Assembly: GCF_021390935.1 (NCBI RefSeq)
Contig: NZ_JAJPUI010000006.1
Span: 62,001-126,000, forward strand
Direction of reading: 5' to 3'
Source of the DNA: Streptomyces sp. CC228A
GTDB taxonomy: Bacteria; Actinomycetota; Actinomycetes; Streptomycetales; Streptomycetaceae
Length of the DNA stretch: 64,000 bases
How positions within the stretch are numbered: the first letter of the stretch is position 1; each line of letters begins with the position of its first letter. Below, in pieces: positions 35,296 through 43,203 of this stretch. The notes under the pieces were generated by a model that had not been told where the DNA came from, ran no database searches, and saw nothing but the letters and a program-made list of their open reading frames with translations. The position numbers and the translations under genes are program-made.

Positions 35296-36029
35296 TGCAC
35301 CATCCCCTTCGCCTCGGCCTTCGCCTTCGCCTTCGCCTTGGTCGGGCGGGGCGCCTCCGCCAGCACCGCCCGCATGTCCCGCACCGCGTGCCAGGTCCCC
35401 CGCCACGTGCCCGTCACCTTCGACCTGCCCGCCCGCGGCAGGTACGGCACGTCCCGCTCCCGCACCCGCCATCCGGCGTCGGCCGCGCGGACCACCATCT
35501 GCAGCGGGTAGCCGCTGCGGCGGTCCGTCAGGTCCAGGTCCAGCAGCGCCGTGCGGCGCGCCGCCCGCATCGGCCCCAGGTCGTGCAGGCGCAGTCCGGT
35601 GCGGCGGCGCAGCATCCGGGACAGGGCGAGGTTCCCGGCCCGGGCGTGCGGCGGCCAGGCGCCCCGTGCGGTGGGGCGGCGGCGGCCCAGCACCAGATCG
35701 GCGCGGCCCGCCGCCACCTCGGCCGCGAACGGCACGAGCTGGCCGGGGTCGAGGGACGCGTCGCAGTCGCAGAAGCAGACGATGTCGGCGTCGGACGCGG
35801 TGAGGCCCGCGTGGCAGGCGGCGCCGAAGCCGCGCCGGGGCTCGGCGACGACGGTGGCGCCGAGGGCGCGGGCGAGGTCGGGGGAGCCGTCGCGCGAGCC
35901 GTTGTCGACGACGACGGCCCGCCAGCCGGGCGGGATCCGCTCCAGTACCCAGGGCAGCGCCTCCGCCTCGTCCAGGCACGGCAGGACGACGTCCACGGTG
36001 AGGTCCGCGGTCGGGTTGTGTTCGGTCAC
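35292..36029 (-). CDS. GT2 family glycosyltransferase (dolichyl-phosphate mannose synthase-like)
   Basis: A 245-residue GT-A enzyme with the start DVVLPCLDEAEALPWVL, 'VVVDNGSRDGSPDLARALG', the catalytic acidic cluster CFCDCDASLDPGQL and 'LGPMRAARRTALLDLDL'. No membrane helix is visible, as in DPM1-type enzymes that transfer a sugar from NDP to a polyprenyl phosphate. A Lys/Ala-rich tail (KAKAKAKAEAKG) ends it. GTG at 36029; its stop overlaps DUF2064. It could supply the donor for the GT87-like protein at 27-28.6 kb. Confidence 0.85.
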   Translation of the reverse strand: MTEHNPTADLTVDVVLPCLDEAEALPWVLERIPPGWRAVVVDNGSRDGSPDLARALGATVVAEPRRGFGAACHAGLTASDADIVCFCDCDASLDPGQLVPFAAEVAAGRADLVLGRRRPTARGAWPPHARAGNLALSRMLRRRTGLRLHDLGPMRAARRTALLDLDLTDRRSGYPLQMVVRAADAGWRVRERDVPYLPRAGRSKVTGTWRGTWHAVRDMRAVLAEAPRPTKAKAKAKAEAKGMVQ

Positions 36030-36076
36030 ACGCCTCACCGTATGGACCAACGGACCGTCAGGGGCCGCCTTGGCGC

Positions 36077-37141
36077 TTACGAAACGCGGACATCCGCCAT
36101 CCCGCGCAGCCCGCTCGCCGCGAACTCGGCCATCCCCTCGGCGAACCCGACGGCCGGCCGCCACCCTAGGTCGGCCCGCAGCCGGGAGGAGTCGGCGGTG
36201 ATGTGCCGGACGTCGCCGAGCCGGTACTCGCCCGTGACCTGCGGCGCGGGCCCGCCGCAGGCCGCCGCGAGGGCCGCCGCCATCTGCCCGACGGTGCGGG
36301 GGTCGCCGCTGCCGGTGTTGTAGGGGGTGAGGGTTCCGCTGGGCCGGTCGCCGAGCGACTCCAGCACGGCGACGTTGGCGGCGGCGACGTCCCGTACGTG
36401 CACGAAGTCGCGGAGCTGGCCGCCGTCCTCGAAGACGCGGGGCGCCTCGCCGCGGGCGAGGGCCGAGCGGAACAGGGAGGCGACTCCGGCGTACGGGGTG
36501 TCGCGCGGCATCCGGGGCCCGTACACGTTGTGGTAGCGCAGGGACACGGCCCGCCCGCCGGTGGCGCGCGCCCAGGACGCGGCCAGGTGCTCCTGGGTCA
36601 GTTTGGTGGCGGCGTACACGTTGCGCGGGTCGACGGGCGCGTCCTCGCCGACGAGCCCGGGGAGCAGGGCGGTGCCGCAGCGGGGGCACGGCGGCTCGAA
36701 GCGGCCTTCCCGCAGGTCGCGTTCCGTGCGCGGGCCGGGCCGGACGGGACCGTCCTGGGGGCAGTCGTAGCGCCCTTCCCCGTACACGACCATCGACCCG
36801 GCGAGCACCAGAGCCGCCGTTCCGGCCTCCGCCATGGCGGCGAGCAGCACGGCCGTGCCGAGGTCGTTGCAGCCGACGTAGTCGGGGGCGTCCGCGAAGT
36901 CCTTGCCGAGGCCGACCATGGCGGCCTGGTGGCACACGGCGTCCACGCCGCGCAGCAGGGCCCGCACCGCGTCGGCGTCCCGCACGTCGGCTCTCACGAC
37001 GCCCGGCGGCGCCCCGGCGCCCTCGCCGTGGGCGCTCGCGAGGAGGGCGTCCAGCACGACGGGCTCGTGCCCCCGCTCCTGGAGGGCGTCGACGATGTGC
37101 GACCCGATGAATCCGGCTCCGCCGGTGACCAGTACACGCAT
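36077..37141 (-). CDS. NAD-dependent nucleotide-sugar epimerase/dehydratase (extended SDR)
   Basis: A 354-residue enzyme with the Rossmann GxxGxxG (VTGGAGFIGSH, residues 5-15), the 'AVCHQAAMVGLG' segment, the catalytic Tyr-Lys of YAATK, and 'LRYHNVYGPRMPRDTPY'. A Cys-rich insertion (RFEPPCPRCGTALLPGL) may bind zinc and is an unusual feature for UDP-glucose epimerase relatives. It is the first gene of a minus-strand group with GT2, DUF2064 and a methyltransferase. The sugar substrate cannot be specified. Confidence 0.85.
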   Translation of the reverse strand: MRVLVTGGAGFIGSHIVDALQERGHEPVVLDALLASAHGEGAGAPPGVVRADVRDADAVRALLRGVDAVCHQAAMVGLGKDFADAPDYVGCNDLGTAVLLAAMAEAGTAALVLAGSMVVYGEGRYDCPQDGPVRPGPRTERDLREGRFEPPCPRCGTALLPGLVGEDAPVDPRNVYAATKLTQEHLAASWARATGGRAVSLRYHNVYGPRMPRDTPYAGVASLFRSALARGEAPRVFEDGGQLRDFVHVRDVAAANVAVLESLGDRPSGTLTPYNTGSGDPRTVGQMAAALAAACGGPAPQVTGEYRLGDVRHITADSSRLRADLGWRPAVGFAEGMAEFAASGLRGMADVRVS

Positions 37142-37506
37142 GCGCCCGACGCTAGGCCCGCCACCCGCCGCGCCGCCGCCCGCCGCGCCCGCACGTCACG
37201 CATCCGTAAGACCCGCGGGCGGGGCGGTCGCCGGGCCCGCCCGCGGGCCGCGGACCGCGGACCGGCGGGACCCGGCGGGACCCGGCGGAACCCGGTGGGA
37301 CCGAGCGGGACCGAGCGGCCGAGCGGGACTGAGCGGCCGAGCGGCCGGGCAGCCAGTCGGCCAGGCGACCCGGCGGCCAGGCGCCCCGGCGACCGACGGA
37401 CCAGGGCCAGCGCCAACGCGAGCACCAGCACCAGCACCAGCACCAGCACCAGCACCAGCACCAGCCAGCGTCAGCGCCAGCGCGCCGGGGCCAGCCGCGG
37501 GACCGG
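37142..37506. repeat. Intergenic simple repeats
   Basis: The 365-bp gap has no gene. At 37255-37345 there are irregular gggacccggc/gaccgagcgg repeats, and at about 37418-37467 roughly eight tandem copies of caccag flanked by related words. These arrays probably vary in length between strains. Confidence 0.75.
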
Positions 37507-38211
37507 CTACCGGTGGCCCAGGACCTCCAGGTGGTCCGCCCAGGTCAACGCGTGCGCGTTGTACGCGTCCATCACCGCGATGACCTGCTCCGGCACGCCC
37601 TCAGTCACCGCGTCGACCAGCTCCACGTGCCCGGCCCACAGCCAGTCGTGCAGCCGCCGGTCGCCCCGCAGGTACGGCACGGCGAAGACCCACGCCTGGA
37701 CGCGCAGCCGGTGCAGGAAGTCGGCGACGTAGTGGTTGGCGACGAGCCCGCTCAGCTCCCGCCAGAACCGCAGGTCGTACGTGATGAGGATGTCCAGGTC
37801 CCCGGCGCGGGCCGCGCGCGCGGCGGCGTCCGCCCGGCGCCGCACGGACACCAGCGTCGCGTCCCGCAGGCAGGAGCGCCGCCCGCCGGGCGCGGCCCCG
37901 TACCGCTCGGTGAGCCGCCGGTAGAGGCCGTCCACGACCAGCGACCGGGCCTCCACCATGCCCCGGTAGTCGGCCACGGTGAACTGGTGGACGCGGAAAC
38001 CTTTGTGCTGGTCGGAGTCGAGCAGCCCCTGCGCGGACAGGTCGACCAGCGCCTCCCGCACGGGCGTGGCGGACACGCCGTACTGGTCGGCTATCTGCTT
38101 GACGGTGAACTCCTGCCCCGGGTGGAGACGCCCCGCAAGCACCTCGTCACGCAGCGCGTCCGCGATCTGCTGCCGCAGAGTGCTGCGCGTCACAGGTCCG
38201 CTCGCGACCAT
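37507..38211 (-). CDS. GntR family transcriptional regulator (FadR/FCD subfamily)
   Basis: A 234-residue regulator. The N-terminal winged helix (about 8-75) has LRQQIADALRDEVLAGRLHPG, 'VKQIADQYGVSATPVREALVDL' and 'QGLLDSDQHKGFRV', the classic GntR pattern. The C-terminal helical domain (FCD type) has 'ARSLVVDGLYRRL', 'TYDLRFWRELSGLVANHYVADFL' and a His-containing 'DWLWAGHVELVDAV' that would hold a metal and an organic acid ligand. It lies 70 bp downstream of the class III aminotransferase on the same strand and may control it. Confidence 0.85.
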   Translation of the reverse strand: MVASGPVTRSTLRQQIADALRDEVLAGRLHPGQEFTVKQIADQYGVSATPVREALVDLSAQGLLDSDQHKGFRVHQFTVADYRGMVEARSLVVDGLYRRLTERYGAAPGGRRSCLRDATLVSVRRRADAAARAARAGDLDILITYDLRFWRELSGLVANHYVADFLHRLRVQAWVFAVPYLRGDRRLHDWLWAGHVELVDAVTEGVPEQVIAVMDAYNAHALTWADHLEVLGHR

Positions 38212-38226
38212 GGGCAGGTCCCCTCC

Positions 38227-38240
38227 GTCCGGTTTCGGAC
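38227..38240. promoter_or_regulatory. Candidate GntR operator
   Basis: GTCCG-gttt-CGGAC, a perfect 5-4-5 inverted repeat 16 bp upstream of the GntR start codon and between it and the aminotransferase stop. Position suits autoregulation; specificity is not proven. Confidence 0.4.
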
Positions 38241-38281
38241 ACCTTAAGCCAGTCGGAGGGGGCCACTAGAAGGGGTCTGCG

Positions 38282-39649
38282 TCACACTGCGTGCTCGTCC
38301 GCCACGGCGAGCGCCGCGTCCAGCACCGCCAGGCCCTCCTTCGCCTCGGCTTCGGTGAGCGTGCAGGGCGGGGCGACGTGGATCCGGTTCATCGCGAGGA
38401 ACGGCCACAGCCCGGCCTGCTTGCAGGCCGCGCCGACCGCCGCCATCGGGGCGTTCGCCTCACCGCTCGCGTTGTAGGGCACGAGGGGCTCGCGCGTGTC
38501 CCGGTCCCGTACCAGCTCCAGCGCCCAGAACGCGCCGAGGCCGCGCACCTCGCCCACCGACGGGTGCCGCTCGGCCAGCGTCCGCAGGCCGGGGCCGAGG
38601 ACCTTCTCGCCCAGGTCGCGGGCGCGCTCCACGACCCGCTCCTCCTCCATCACGCGCAGCGTCGCCACCGCGGCGGCGCAGGCCAGCGGGTGCCCGGAGT
38701 AGGTGAGCCCGCCGGGGTACGGCCGGGTGTCGAAGGTGGCGGCGACCGCGCCGGAGATCGCCACGCCGCCGAGCGGCACGTACCCGGACGTCACTCCCTT
38801 GGCGAAGGTCAGCAGGTCGGGCACCACGCCGTAGTGGTCGGCGGCGAACCACGCGCCGGTCCGCCCGAAGCCCGCCATCACCTCGTCCAGCACCAGCAGG
38901 ATTCCGTGCCGGTCGCACAGCTCCCGCACCCCCGCCAGGTAGCCGGGCGGCGGCGGCACGACCCCGGCCGTGCCGGGCACGGTCTCCAGCACGATCGCGG
39001 CGACGGTCTGCGGGCCCTCGAAGGCGATCACGTCCTCCAGGTGCGCCAGCGCCCGCGCGCACTCCTGCGCCTCGTCCTGCGCGTAGAACGCCGACCGGTA
39101 GGGGAAGGGGCCCCAGAAGTGGACGACGCCCGCGGACGCGGTGTCGGACGCCCACCGCCGGGGGTCGCCCGTCAGGTTGATCGCCGTCGACGTGGCCCCG
39201 TGGTACGACCGGTACGCGCTGAGCACCTTGGGACGCCCGGTGTGCAGCCGGGCCATCCGCACCGCGTTCTCGACGGCCTCCGCGCCGCCGTTGGTGAAGA
39301 AGATCCGGTCCAGGTCCCCGGGCGTGCGCTCCGCGATCAGCCGGGCCGCCTCCGAGCGCACGTCCACGGCGAAGGCGGGCGCGAAGGTGGCCAGCTTCGC
39401 GGCCTGCTCCTGGATCGCGGCGACCACCTTCGGGTGCTGGTAGCCGATGTTCGTGAAGACGAGCCCGCTGGCGAAGTCGAGGTAGCGGCGGCCTTCGTAG
39501 TCCCAGAAGTACGCCCCTTCGGCCCCGGCCACGGCCAGCGGGTCGATCAGCGCCTGGGCGGACCAGGAGTGGAAGACGTGCGCGCGGTCGGCGGCCTTGA
39601 CGGCGGCGCCCTCCCGCGGGTCGGGCTGCGGGTGAGGATGAGGAGTCAT
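38282..39649 (-). CDS. Class III PLP-dependent aminotransferase (taurine/beta-alanine:pyruvate type)
   Basis: A 455-residue omega-aminotransferase. Motifs include 'GRRYLDFASGLVFTNIGYQHP', the PLP phosphate-binding 'FTNGGAEAVENAVRMAR', 'AYRSYHGATSTAINLTGDPRRW', 'LVLDEVMAGFGRTGAWFA' and the Schiff-base lysine in LTFAKGVTSGYVPLGG. The subgroup includes taurine- and beta-alanine-pyruvate aminotransferases; the exact amine is unknown. The ATG at 39649 has no evident ribosome site, and AT-rich promoter-like sequence lies within 20 bp upstream, so a leaderless transcript is possible. Divergent from the DJ-1 gene. Confidence 0.88.
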   Translation of the reverse strand: MTPHPHPQPDPREGAAVKAADRAHVFHSWSAQALIDPLAVAGAEGAYFWDYEGRRYLDFASGLVFTNIGYQHPKVVAAIQEQAAKLATFAPAFAVDVRSEAARLIAERTPGDLDRIFFTNGGAEAVENAVRMARLHTGRPKVLSAYRSYHGATSTAINLTGDPRRWASDTASAGVVHFWGPFPYRSAFYAQDEAQECARALAHLEDVIAFEGPQTVAAIVLETVPGTAGVVPPPPGYLAGVRELCDRHGILLVLDEVMAGFGRTGAWFAADHYGVVPDLLTFAKGVTSGYVPLGGVAISGAVAATFDTRPYPGGLTYSGHPLACAAAVATLRVMEEERVVERARDLGEKVLGPGLRTLAERHPSVGEVRGLGAFWALELVRDRDTREPLVPYNASGEANAPMAAVGAACKQAGLWPFLAMNRIHVAPPCTLTEAEAKEGLAVLDAALAVADEHAV

Positions 39650-39696
39650 ACGCGCCAAGCTAAAAGCGCTGGCGCCCCGGTGACATGTCCAACTTG

Positions 39697-39712
39697 TATG
39701 GCGGAGGCCATA
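39697..39712. promoter_or_regulatory. Inverted repeat in the divergent aminotransferase/DJ-1 promoter region
   Basis: TATGGC-ggag-GCCATA is a perfect 6-4-6 palindrome between the two divergent starts (39649 and 39761), in a locally AT-richer segment. It is a candidate regulator site. Confidence 0.45.
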
Positions 39713-39760
39713 TGGGTCGGCACAGTGTCGCCCCCGGCCACCGGCAACCAGGAGGTCGCG

Positions 39761-40387
39761 ATGTCCGCCGACGCGCCCGGCACCACCGGCGCCACCGCCC
39801 GCAACCCCGTCCACCTGGCCGTTCACGACGCCTTCGCCGACTGGGAGACCGGCCACGCCACAGCCTGTCCGGCCAGGACCGGCCACGAGGTCCGCACGGT
39901 CGGTCCCTCGGCGGCGCCCGTCACCGGCATCGGCGGGCTGCGCGTCATCCCCGGCCTGGCCCTGGCGGACCTGCGCCCCGAGGACAGCTCCCTGCTCATG
40001 CCGACCGGCGCCGACCTGTGGGACGCGGGCGACGACCTGGCCCCCTTCGCGGCGAAGGCCCGCGCGTTCCCGGACGCGGGCGTGCCGGTCGCCGCGATCT
40101 GCGGCGCGACGGCGGGCCTGGCCCGCGAGGGCCTGCTCGACGACCGTCCGCACACCGGCTCCTTCGGCCCCTGCCTCGCCGCGACCGGCTACCGGGCCGC
40201 GCAGCACTACGTGGAGGCCGACGCGGTCGCGGACGGCGACCTGATCACGGCGGGCGCGACCGAGCCCGTGGCGTTCGCCCGCGAGGTCCTCGGCCGGATG
40301 GGGGCCTTCGAGGGCGGCAGGCTGGACGCGTGGTTCCGCCTCTTCCACGACTCGGACCCGGCGGCGTACGAGGAGCTCACCGCTTGA
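39761..40387 (+). CDS. DJ-1/PfpI family protein
   Basis: A 208-residue protein of the class I glutamine amidotransferase-like fold. The nucleophile elbow is VPVAAICGATAGLAREG with the cysteine typical of DJ-1/PfpI; 'DSSLLMPTGADLWDAGDD' and 'AWFRLFHDSDPAAYEEL' complete the pattern seen in Streptomyces YajL/YoaZ-like members. Possible activities include glyoxalase or deglycase-type stress protection; not determinable here. ATG 39761 follows AGGAGG by five bases. Its last codons overlap the TTG start of the next gene (TTGA). Confidence 0.85.
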   Translation: MSADAPGTTGATARNPVHLAVHDAFADWETGHATACPARTGHEVRTVGPSAAPVTGIGGLRVIPGLALADLRPEDSSLLMPTGADLWDAGDDLAPFAAKARAFPDAGVPVAAICGATAGLAREGLLDDRPHTGSFGPCLAATGYRAAQHYVEADAVADGDLITAGATEPVAFAREVLGRMGAFEGGRLDAWFRLFHDSDPAAYEELTA

Positions 40388-41180
40388 TCCCGGCCGACGC
40401 CCTCGCCGCCCGCCTCCGCACGGCGGGCTGCGTGTTCGCGGAGGAGGAGGCCGCGCTGCTCCTCGCCGCCGCCCGCACGCCCGACGAGCTGGACGCCATG
40501 GTGGCGCGCCGGGCCCGCGGCCACCCGCTGGAGCACGTCGTCGGCTGGGCCGCGTTCGGCGGCCTGCGGGTGGCCGTCGACGACGGCGTGTTCGTGCCGC
40601 GCCGCCGCACGGAGTTCCTCGTCGAGCGGGCGGCCGAGCTGGCCCCGCCCGCCCCCTGGTGGTGGACCTGTGCTGCGGCACGGGCGCCCTGGGCGCCGCG
40701 CTGGCCGCCGCGCTCGGCGGGCGGGCCGCCGTGCACGCGGCCGACATCGATCCGGCCGCGGTGCGCTGCGCCCGCCGCAACCTGGCGCCGGTGGGCGGGA
40801 CCGCGCACGAGGGCGACCTGTTCGCGGCGCTGCCCCCGGCGCTGCGGGGCCGCGTGGACGTCCTGATCGCGAACGTCCCGTACGTCCCGACCGCCGACCT
40901 CCCGCTGCTGCCGCCGGAGGCCCGGCTGCACGAGTCCGCCGTCGCCCTCGACGGCGGTCCGGACGGTCTGGACGTGGCCCGCCGCGTGGCGGCCGACGCC
41001 CCCGCCTGGCTGGCACCCGGGGGCGTGCTGCTCTTCGAGACGAGCGACCGCCAGGCCGCCGCCGCGGTGCGCGCGGTCCGGGACGCTTCCGCCGGGGCCC
41101 TGGAGGCGCGCGTCCTGACCTGCGGCGAGCGGGACGCGACGGTGGTCGTGGCGCGGGCCCGCCGGGCCCGTGGGGAATGA
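40384..41180 (+). CDS. PrmC/HemK-like N5-glutamine methyltransferase homologue (frameshifted)
   Basis: TTG at 40384 overlaps the DJ-1 stop. The first frame encodes an N-terminal helical domain (LAARLRTAGCVFAEEEAALLLAAA) and 'HPLEHVVGWAAFGGLRVAVDDGVFVPRRRTEFLVERA', matching PrmC. At the CCCCC run 40652-40656 the frame must change by one lost base to continue as LVVDLCCGTGALGAAL (SAM motif I), 'RVDVLIANVPYVPTADLPLL' and 'LFETSDRQAAA'. The catalytic N-P-P-Y motif reads NVPY, so this is a divergent second-type homologue, common in Streptomyces, rather than the release-factor enzyme itself. Composite length about 265 residues. Sequencing error is more likely than decay. Confidence 0.7.
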
Positions 41181-41216
41181 CGGGGACGGGTGCGGCGGGG
41201 TCCGCGGCCCGTCCGC

Positions 41217-41741
41217 TCACCCCTCCGGGGAGTGGGCACCGGCCGCCCGCCGCACGTACTCCTCCGCCGCCGGGGCCACCACCAGCACCGCCACGATCGC
41301 GTTGCACAGCAGCAGCGGGTGCACGAACCGCCCCGGTTCCGTGGGCGGGCACAGCCACGACAGCGGCCACGTGTCACCGGACAGCGCGGGCACCGGCACG
41401 TAACTGCGCTCCGGGCCCGCCCCGTTGAACCGCACGGCCGCGGCCGGCCAGCGGTTCCGCACGGTGCTGCCGGGCGGCAGCAGGAAGTACGTACCGCGCC
41501 GGCCGTTCCCCTCGGCCACGATCGGCCCCGGGTCGCCGTTGGTCATCCGCTCCAGGCACCCGGCCACCCGGCGCCCGTCGTCCCCGTCCACACGCACGGC
41601 GTCGAATTGCACGCCCGCCTTCCGCAATTGGATACCGGAGGCGGGGACCCAGCCGAGTTCTCCCCGGCGAATCGAAGCATTCACAGGACCATTGTGGGCC
41701 CTTGTCGCTACCGTCTCCCTTACCTGCCGGACAGTTGTCAT
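41217..41741 (-). CDS. Small primase/polymerase N-terminal-like protein beside the WhiJ-type cluster
   Basis: A 174-residue protein with 'GELGWVPASGIQLRKAGVQFDAVRV'-type start, 'GCLERMTNGDPGPIVAEGNGRRGTYFLLPPGST' and a WP..(Y)VPVP segment. These resemble the small bifunctional primase/polymerase-N-like proteins often found near XRE/DUF397 gene pairs in Streptomyces; catalytic Asp residues of a primase are not evident. ATG at 41741 lacks a strong ribosome site; GTG 41684 is an alternative. Divergently transcribed from the XRE gene with a 99-bp shared promoter region. Assignment is tentative. Confidence 0.55.
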   Translation of the reverse strand: MTTVRQVRETVATRAHNGPVNASIRRGELGWVPASGIQLRKAGVQFDAVRVDGDDGRRVAGCLERMTNGDPGPIVAEGNGRRGTYFLLPPGSTVRNRWPAAAVRFNGAGPERSYVPVPALSGDTWPLSWLCPPTEPGRFVHPLLLCNAIVAVLVVAPAAEEYVRRAAGAHSPEG

Positions 41742-41840
41742 TGCCCGCTTGACCTGCGGTGACACCCTGTCAGGCAGTCAAAATCGACGGCGATCGGTTG
41801 AGTCCGGTTGAGACCGGTAGAGTCCGAGTGGGGAGCGGAA

Positions 41841-42677
41841 ATGGCGGGTCGCGAGAACAAGGAAAATGCCACCCCGACAGCCAGGCTCGTCGCGCACATG
41901 ACGCGCGAATTGCGCAAGCGGAAGGGCCTCACACAGGAGGAGCTGGGCGAGCTGATCGGCTACTCCGGCGCGGCCGTCAGCGGCGTGGAGACCTGCGCCC
42001 AGCCCGCGAGCGACCAGATGCTCGTCAAGCTGGAGCAGTCCATCGGCGGCGGCATGGGCTTCTTCGAGGAGGCGCGGGTGCCGATGCGGGTGGAGAAGTA
42101 CCCGCAGCAGTTCAAGAAGTACGCCCTGCTGGAGCGCGAGGCGGTGAGCCTGCACCTCTTCGCGACGCCGGTGATCCACGGGCTGTTCCAGACGGAGGAG
42201 TACGCACGGGCGCTGATCCGGGGCAGCTTCCCCATCGTCTCCGAGGAGCGCGTGGAAGAGCTGGTGGATGCCAGGATGGCCCGGAAGGAGATCTTCGACC
42301 GCGATCCGGTCGCCCACATCGAGCTGGTGCTGGATGAGGCGGCCCTCCACCGCTCCATCGGCAGCCAGGAGTCCATGCGGGGGCAGTTGCAGCACCTCGC
42401 GGCGTATGCCCGGAAGCGAAACGTAACGATCCAAGTACTGCCCCTGGACTGCGGGCTGCACGGCGAGTACGCAGGAGACCGAGGCCAGCTCAACGTCCTG
42501 GAGACCCCGGAGCACCAGCACGTGGTGTACCTGGAGCCCCAGGACGAGAGCCTCCTGATCAGCGACCCGGCGAAGGTGAGCACGTACATGCAGCGGTATG
42601 CGAGGATCCGGGCACAGGCCCTGGATCCGAGGGAATCGCTGGGTCTCATCGAGCGGTTGGCAGGAGAGCAGCCATGA
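41841..42677 (+). CDS. WhiJ-like XRE regulator with DUF5753 ligand-type domain
   Basis: A 278-residue protein with an N-terminal helix-turn-helix (about 13-65, LVAHMTRELRKRKGLTQEEL, 'GYSGAAVSGVETCAQPASDQ') and a C-terminal DUF5753 domain ('IHGLFQTEEYARALIRG', 'DEAALHRSIGSQESMRGQL', 'IQVLPLDCGLHGEYAG'). It is the WhiJ-type regulator that in Streptomyces works with a DUF397 protein, encoded here by the next gene with a four-base overlap (ATGA). ATG 41841 follows GGGGAG by five bases. The chain of four overlapping genes starting here is discussed in the findings. Confidence 0.9.
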   Translation: MAGRENKENATPTARLVAHMTRELRKRKGLTQEELGELIGYSGAAVSGVETCAQPASDQMLVKLEQSIGGGMGFFEEARVPMRVEKYPQQFKKYALLEREAVSLHLFATPVIHGLFQTEEYARALIRGSFPIVSEERVEELVDARMARKEIFDRDPVAHIELVLDEAALHRSIGSQESMRGQLQHLAAYARKRNVTIQVLPLDCGLHGEYAGDRGQLNVLETPEHQHVVYLEPQDESLLISDPAKVSTYMQRYARIRAQALDPRESLGLIERLAGEQP

Positions 42678-42976
42678 GCAGCACGCTCCAGTGGTTCAAG
42701 TCGAGTTACAGCAGCGGCAGCGGTGGCGACTGCGTCGAGGTGGCCTTCGACTGGCGCACGTCGTCGTACAGCAGTGACAGCGGCGGCAACTGCGTGGAAG
42801 TGTCCGCCCCCTGGCGCAAGTCGATCCGCAGCAGCTCAAGCGGCGGCGAGTGCGTCGAGGTCGCCGCCTGCGCCGAGGCGGTGCACGTGCGGGACTCCAA
42901 GAACCCCGACGGCGGGACGTTCGCCGTCGCCCCGTCGGCCTGGGTGGCGTTCCTCGCGGGCGCCACGGGTTCTTGA
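42674..42976 (+). CDS. DUF397 protein with three tandem N-terminal motifs
   Basis: A 100-residue partner protein of the WhiJ-like regulator. Ordinary DUF397 proteins have one W-x-KSSYSSGxGGxCVEVA motif and a C-terminal RDSKxPDG...W..F module. Here the first motif occurs three times with an exact 20-residue period (Trp7, Trp27, Trp47; Cys20, Cys40, Cys60), followed by one C-terminal module (VRDSKNPDGGTFAVAPSAW). DNA copies are at 42692-42751, 42752-42811 and 42812-42871. It overlaps the upstream regulator by ATGA and the downstream gene by TTGA. Extra motifs could change the binding stoichiometry. Confidence 0.9.
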   Translation: MSSTLQWFKSSYSSGSGGDCVEVAFDWRTSSYSSDSGGNCVEVSAPWRKSIRSSSSGGECVEVAACAEAVHVRDSKNPDGGTFAVAPSAWVAFLAGATGS

Positions 42977-43203
42977 GAACCGTCATCGCCGGGCAGCTCG
43001 TGGAGCTGCCCGGCACCATCGCCGCCATCCGCGCCGCGCTGGACGAGGACCGGGCGAAGGCGTTCGACGCGGAGATCCCGCATGTCCCGGTCGCCGAGCT
43101 GCCGTTGACGCTGGCCCGGTGGGCGCTGTCGACGACGGACGCGGACGCGGAGGACGCGGAGCTGTTCGCGCGCCTGGCGCGCGGCGAGGACGTCGGCGCG
43201 TGA
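42973..43203 (+). CDS. DUF6247-like small protein, putative antitoxin
   Basis: A 76-residue acidic protein, RTVIAGQLVELPGTIAAIRA then 'AALDEDRAKAFDAEIPHVPVAEL' and an Asp/Glu-rich end. It resembles DUF6247 proteins found upstream of RelE-like genes in Streptomyces. TTG at 42973 overlaps the DUF397 stop and its own stop overlaps the next GTG, so all are translationally linked. I infer an antitoxin role from the neighbour; the sequence has no DNA-binding motif that I can see. Confidence 0.7.
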   Translation: MRTVIAGQLVELPGTIAAIRAALDEDRAKAFDAEIPHVPVAELPLTLARWALSTTDADAEDAELFARLARGEDVGA

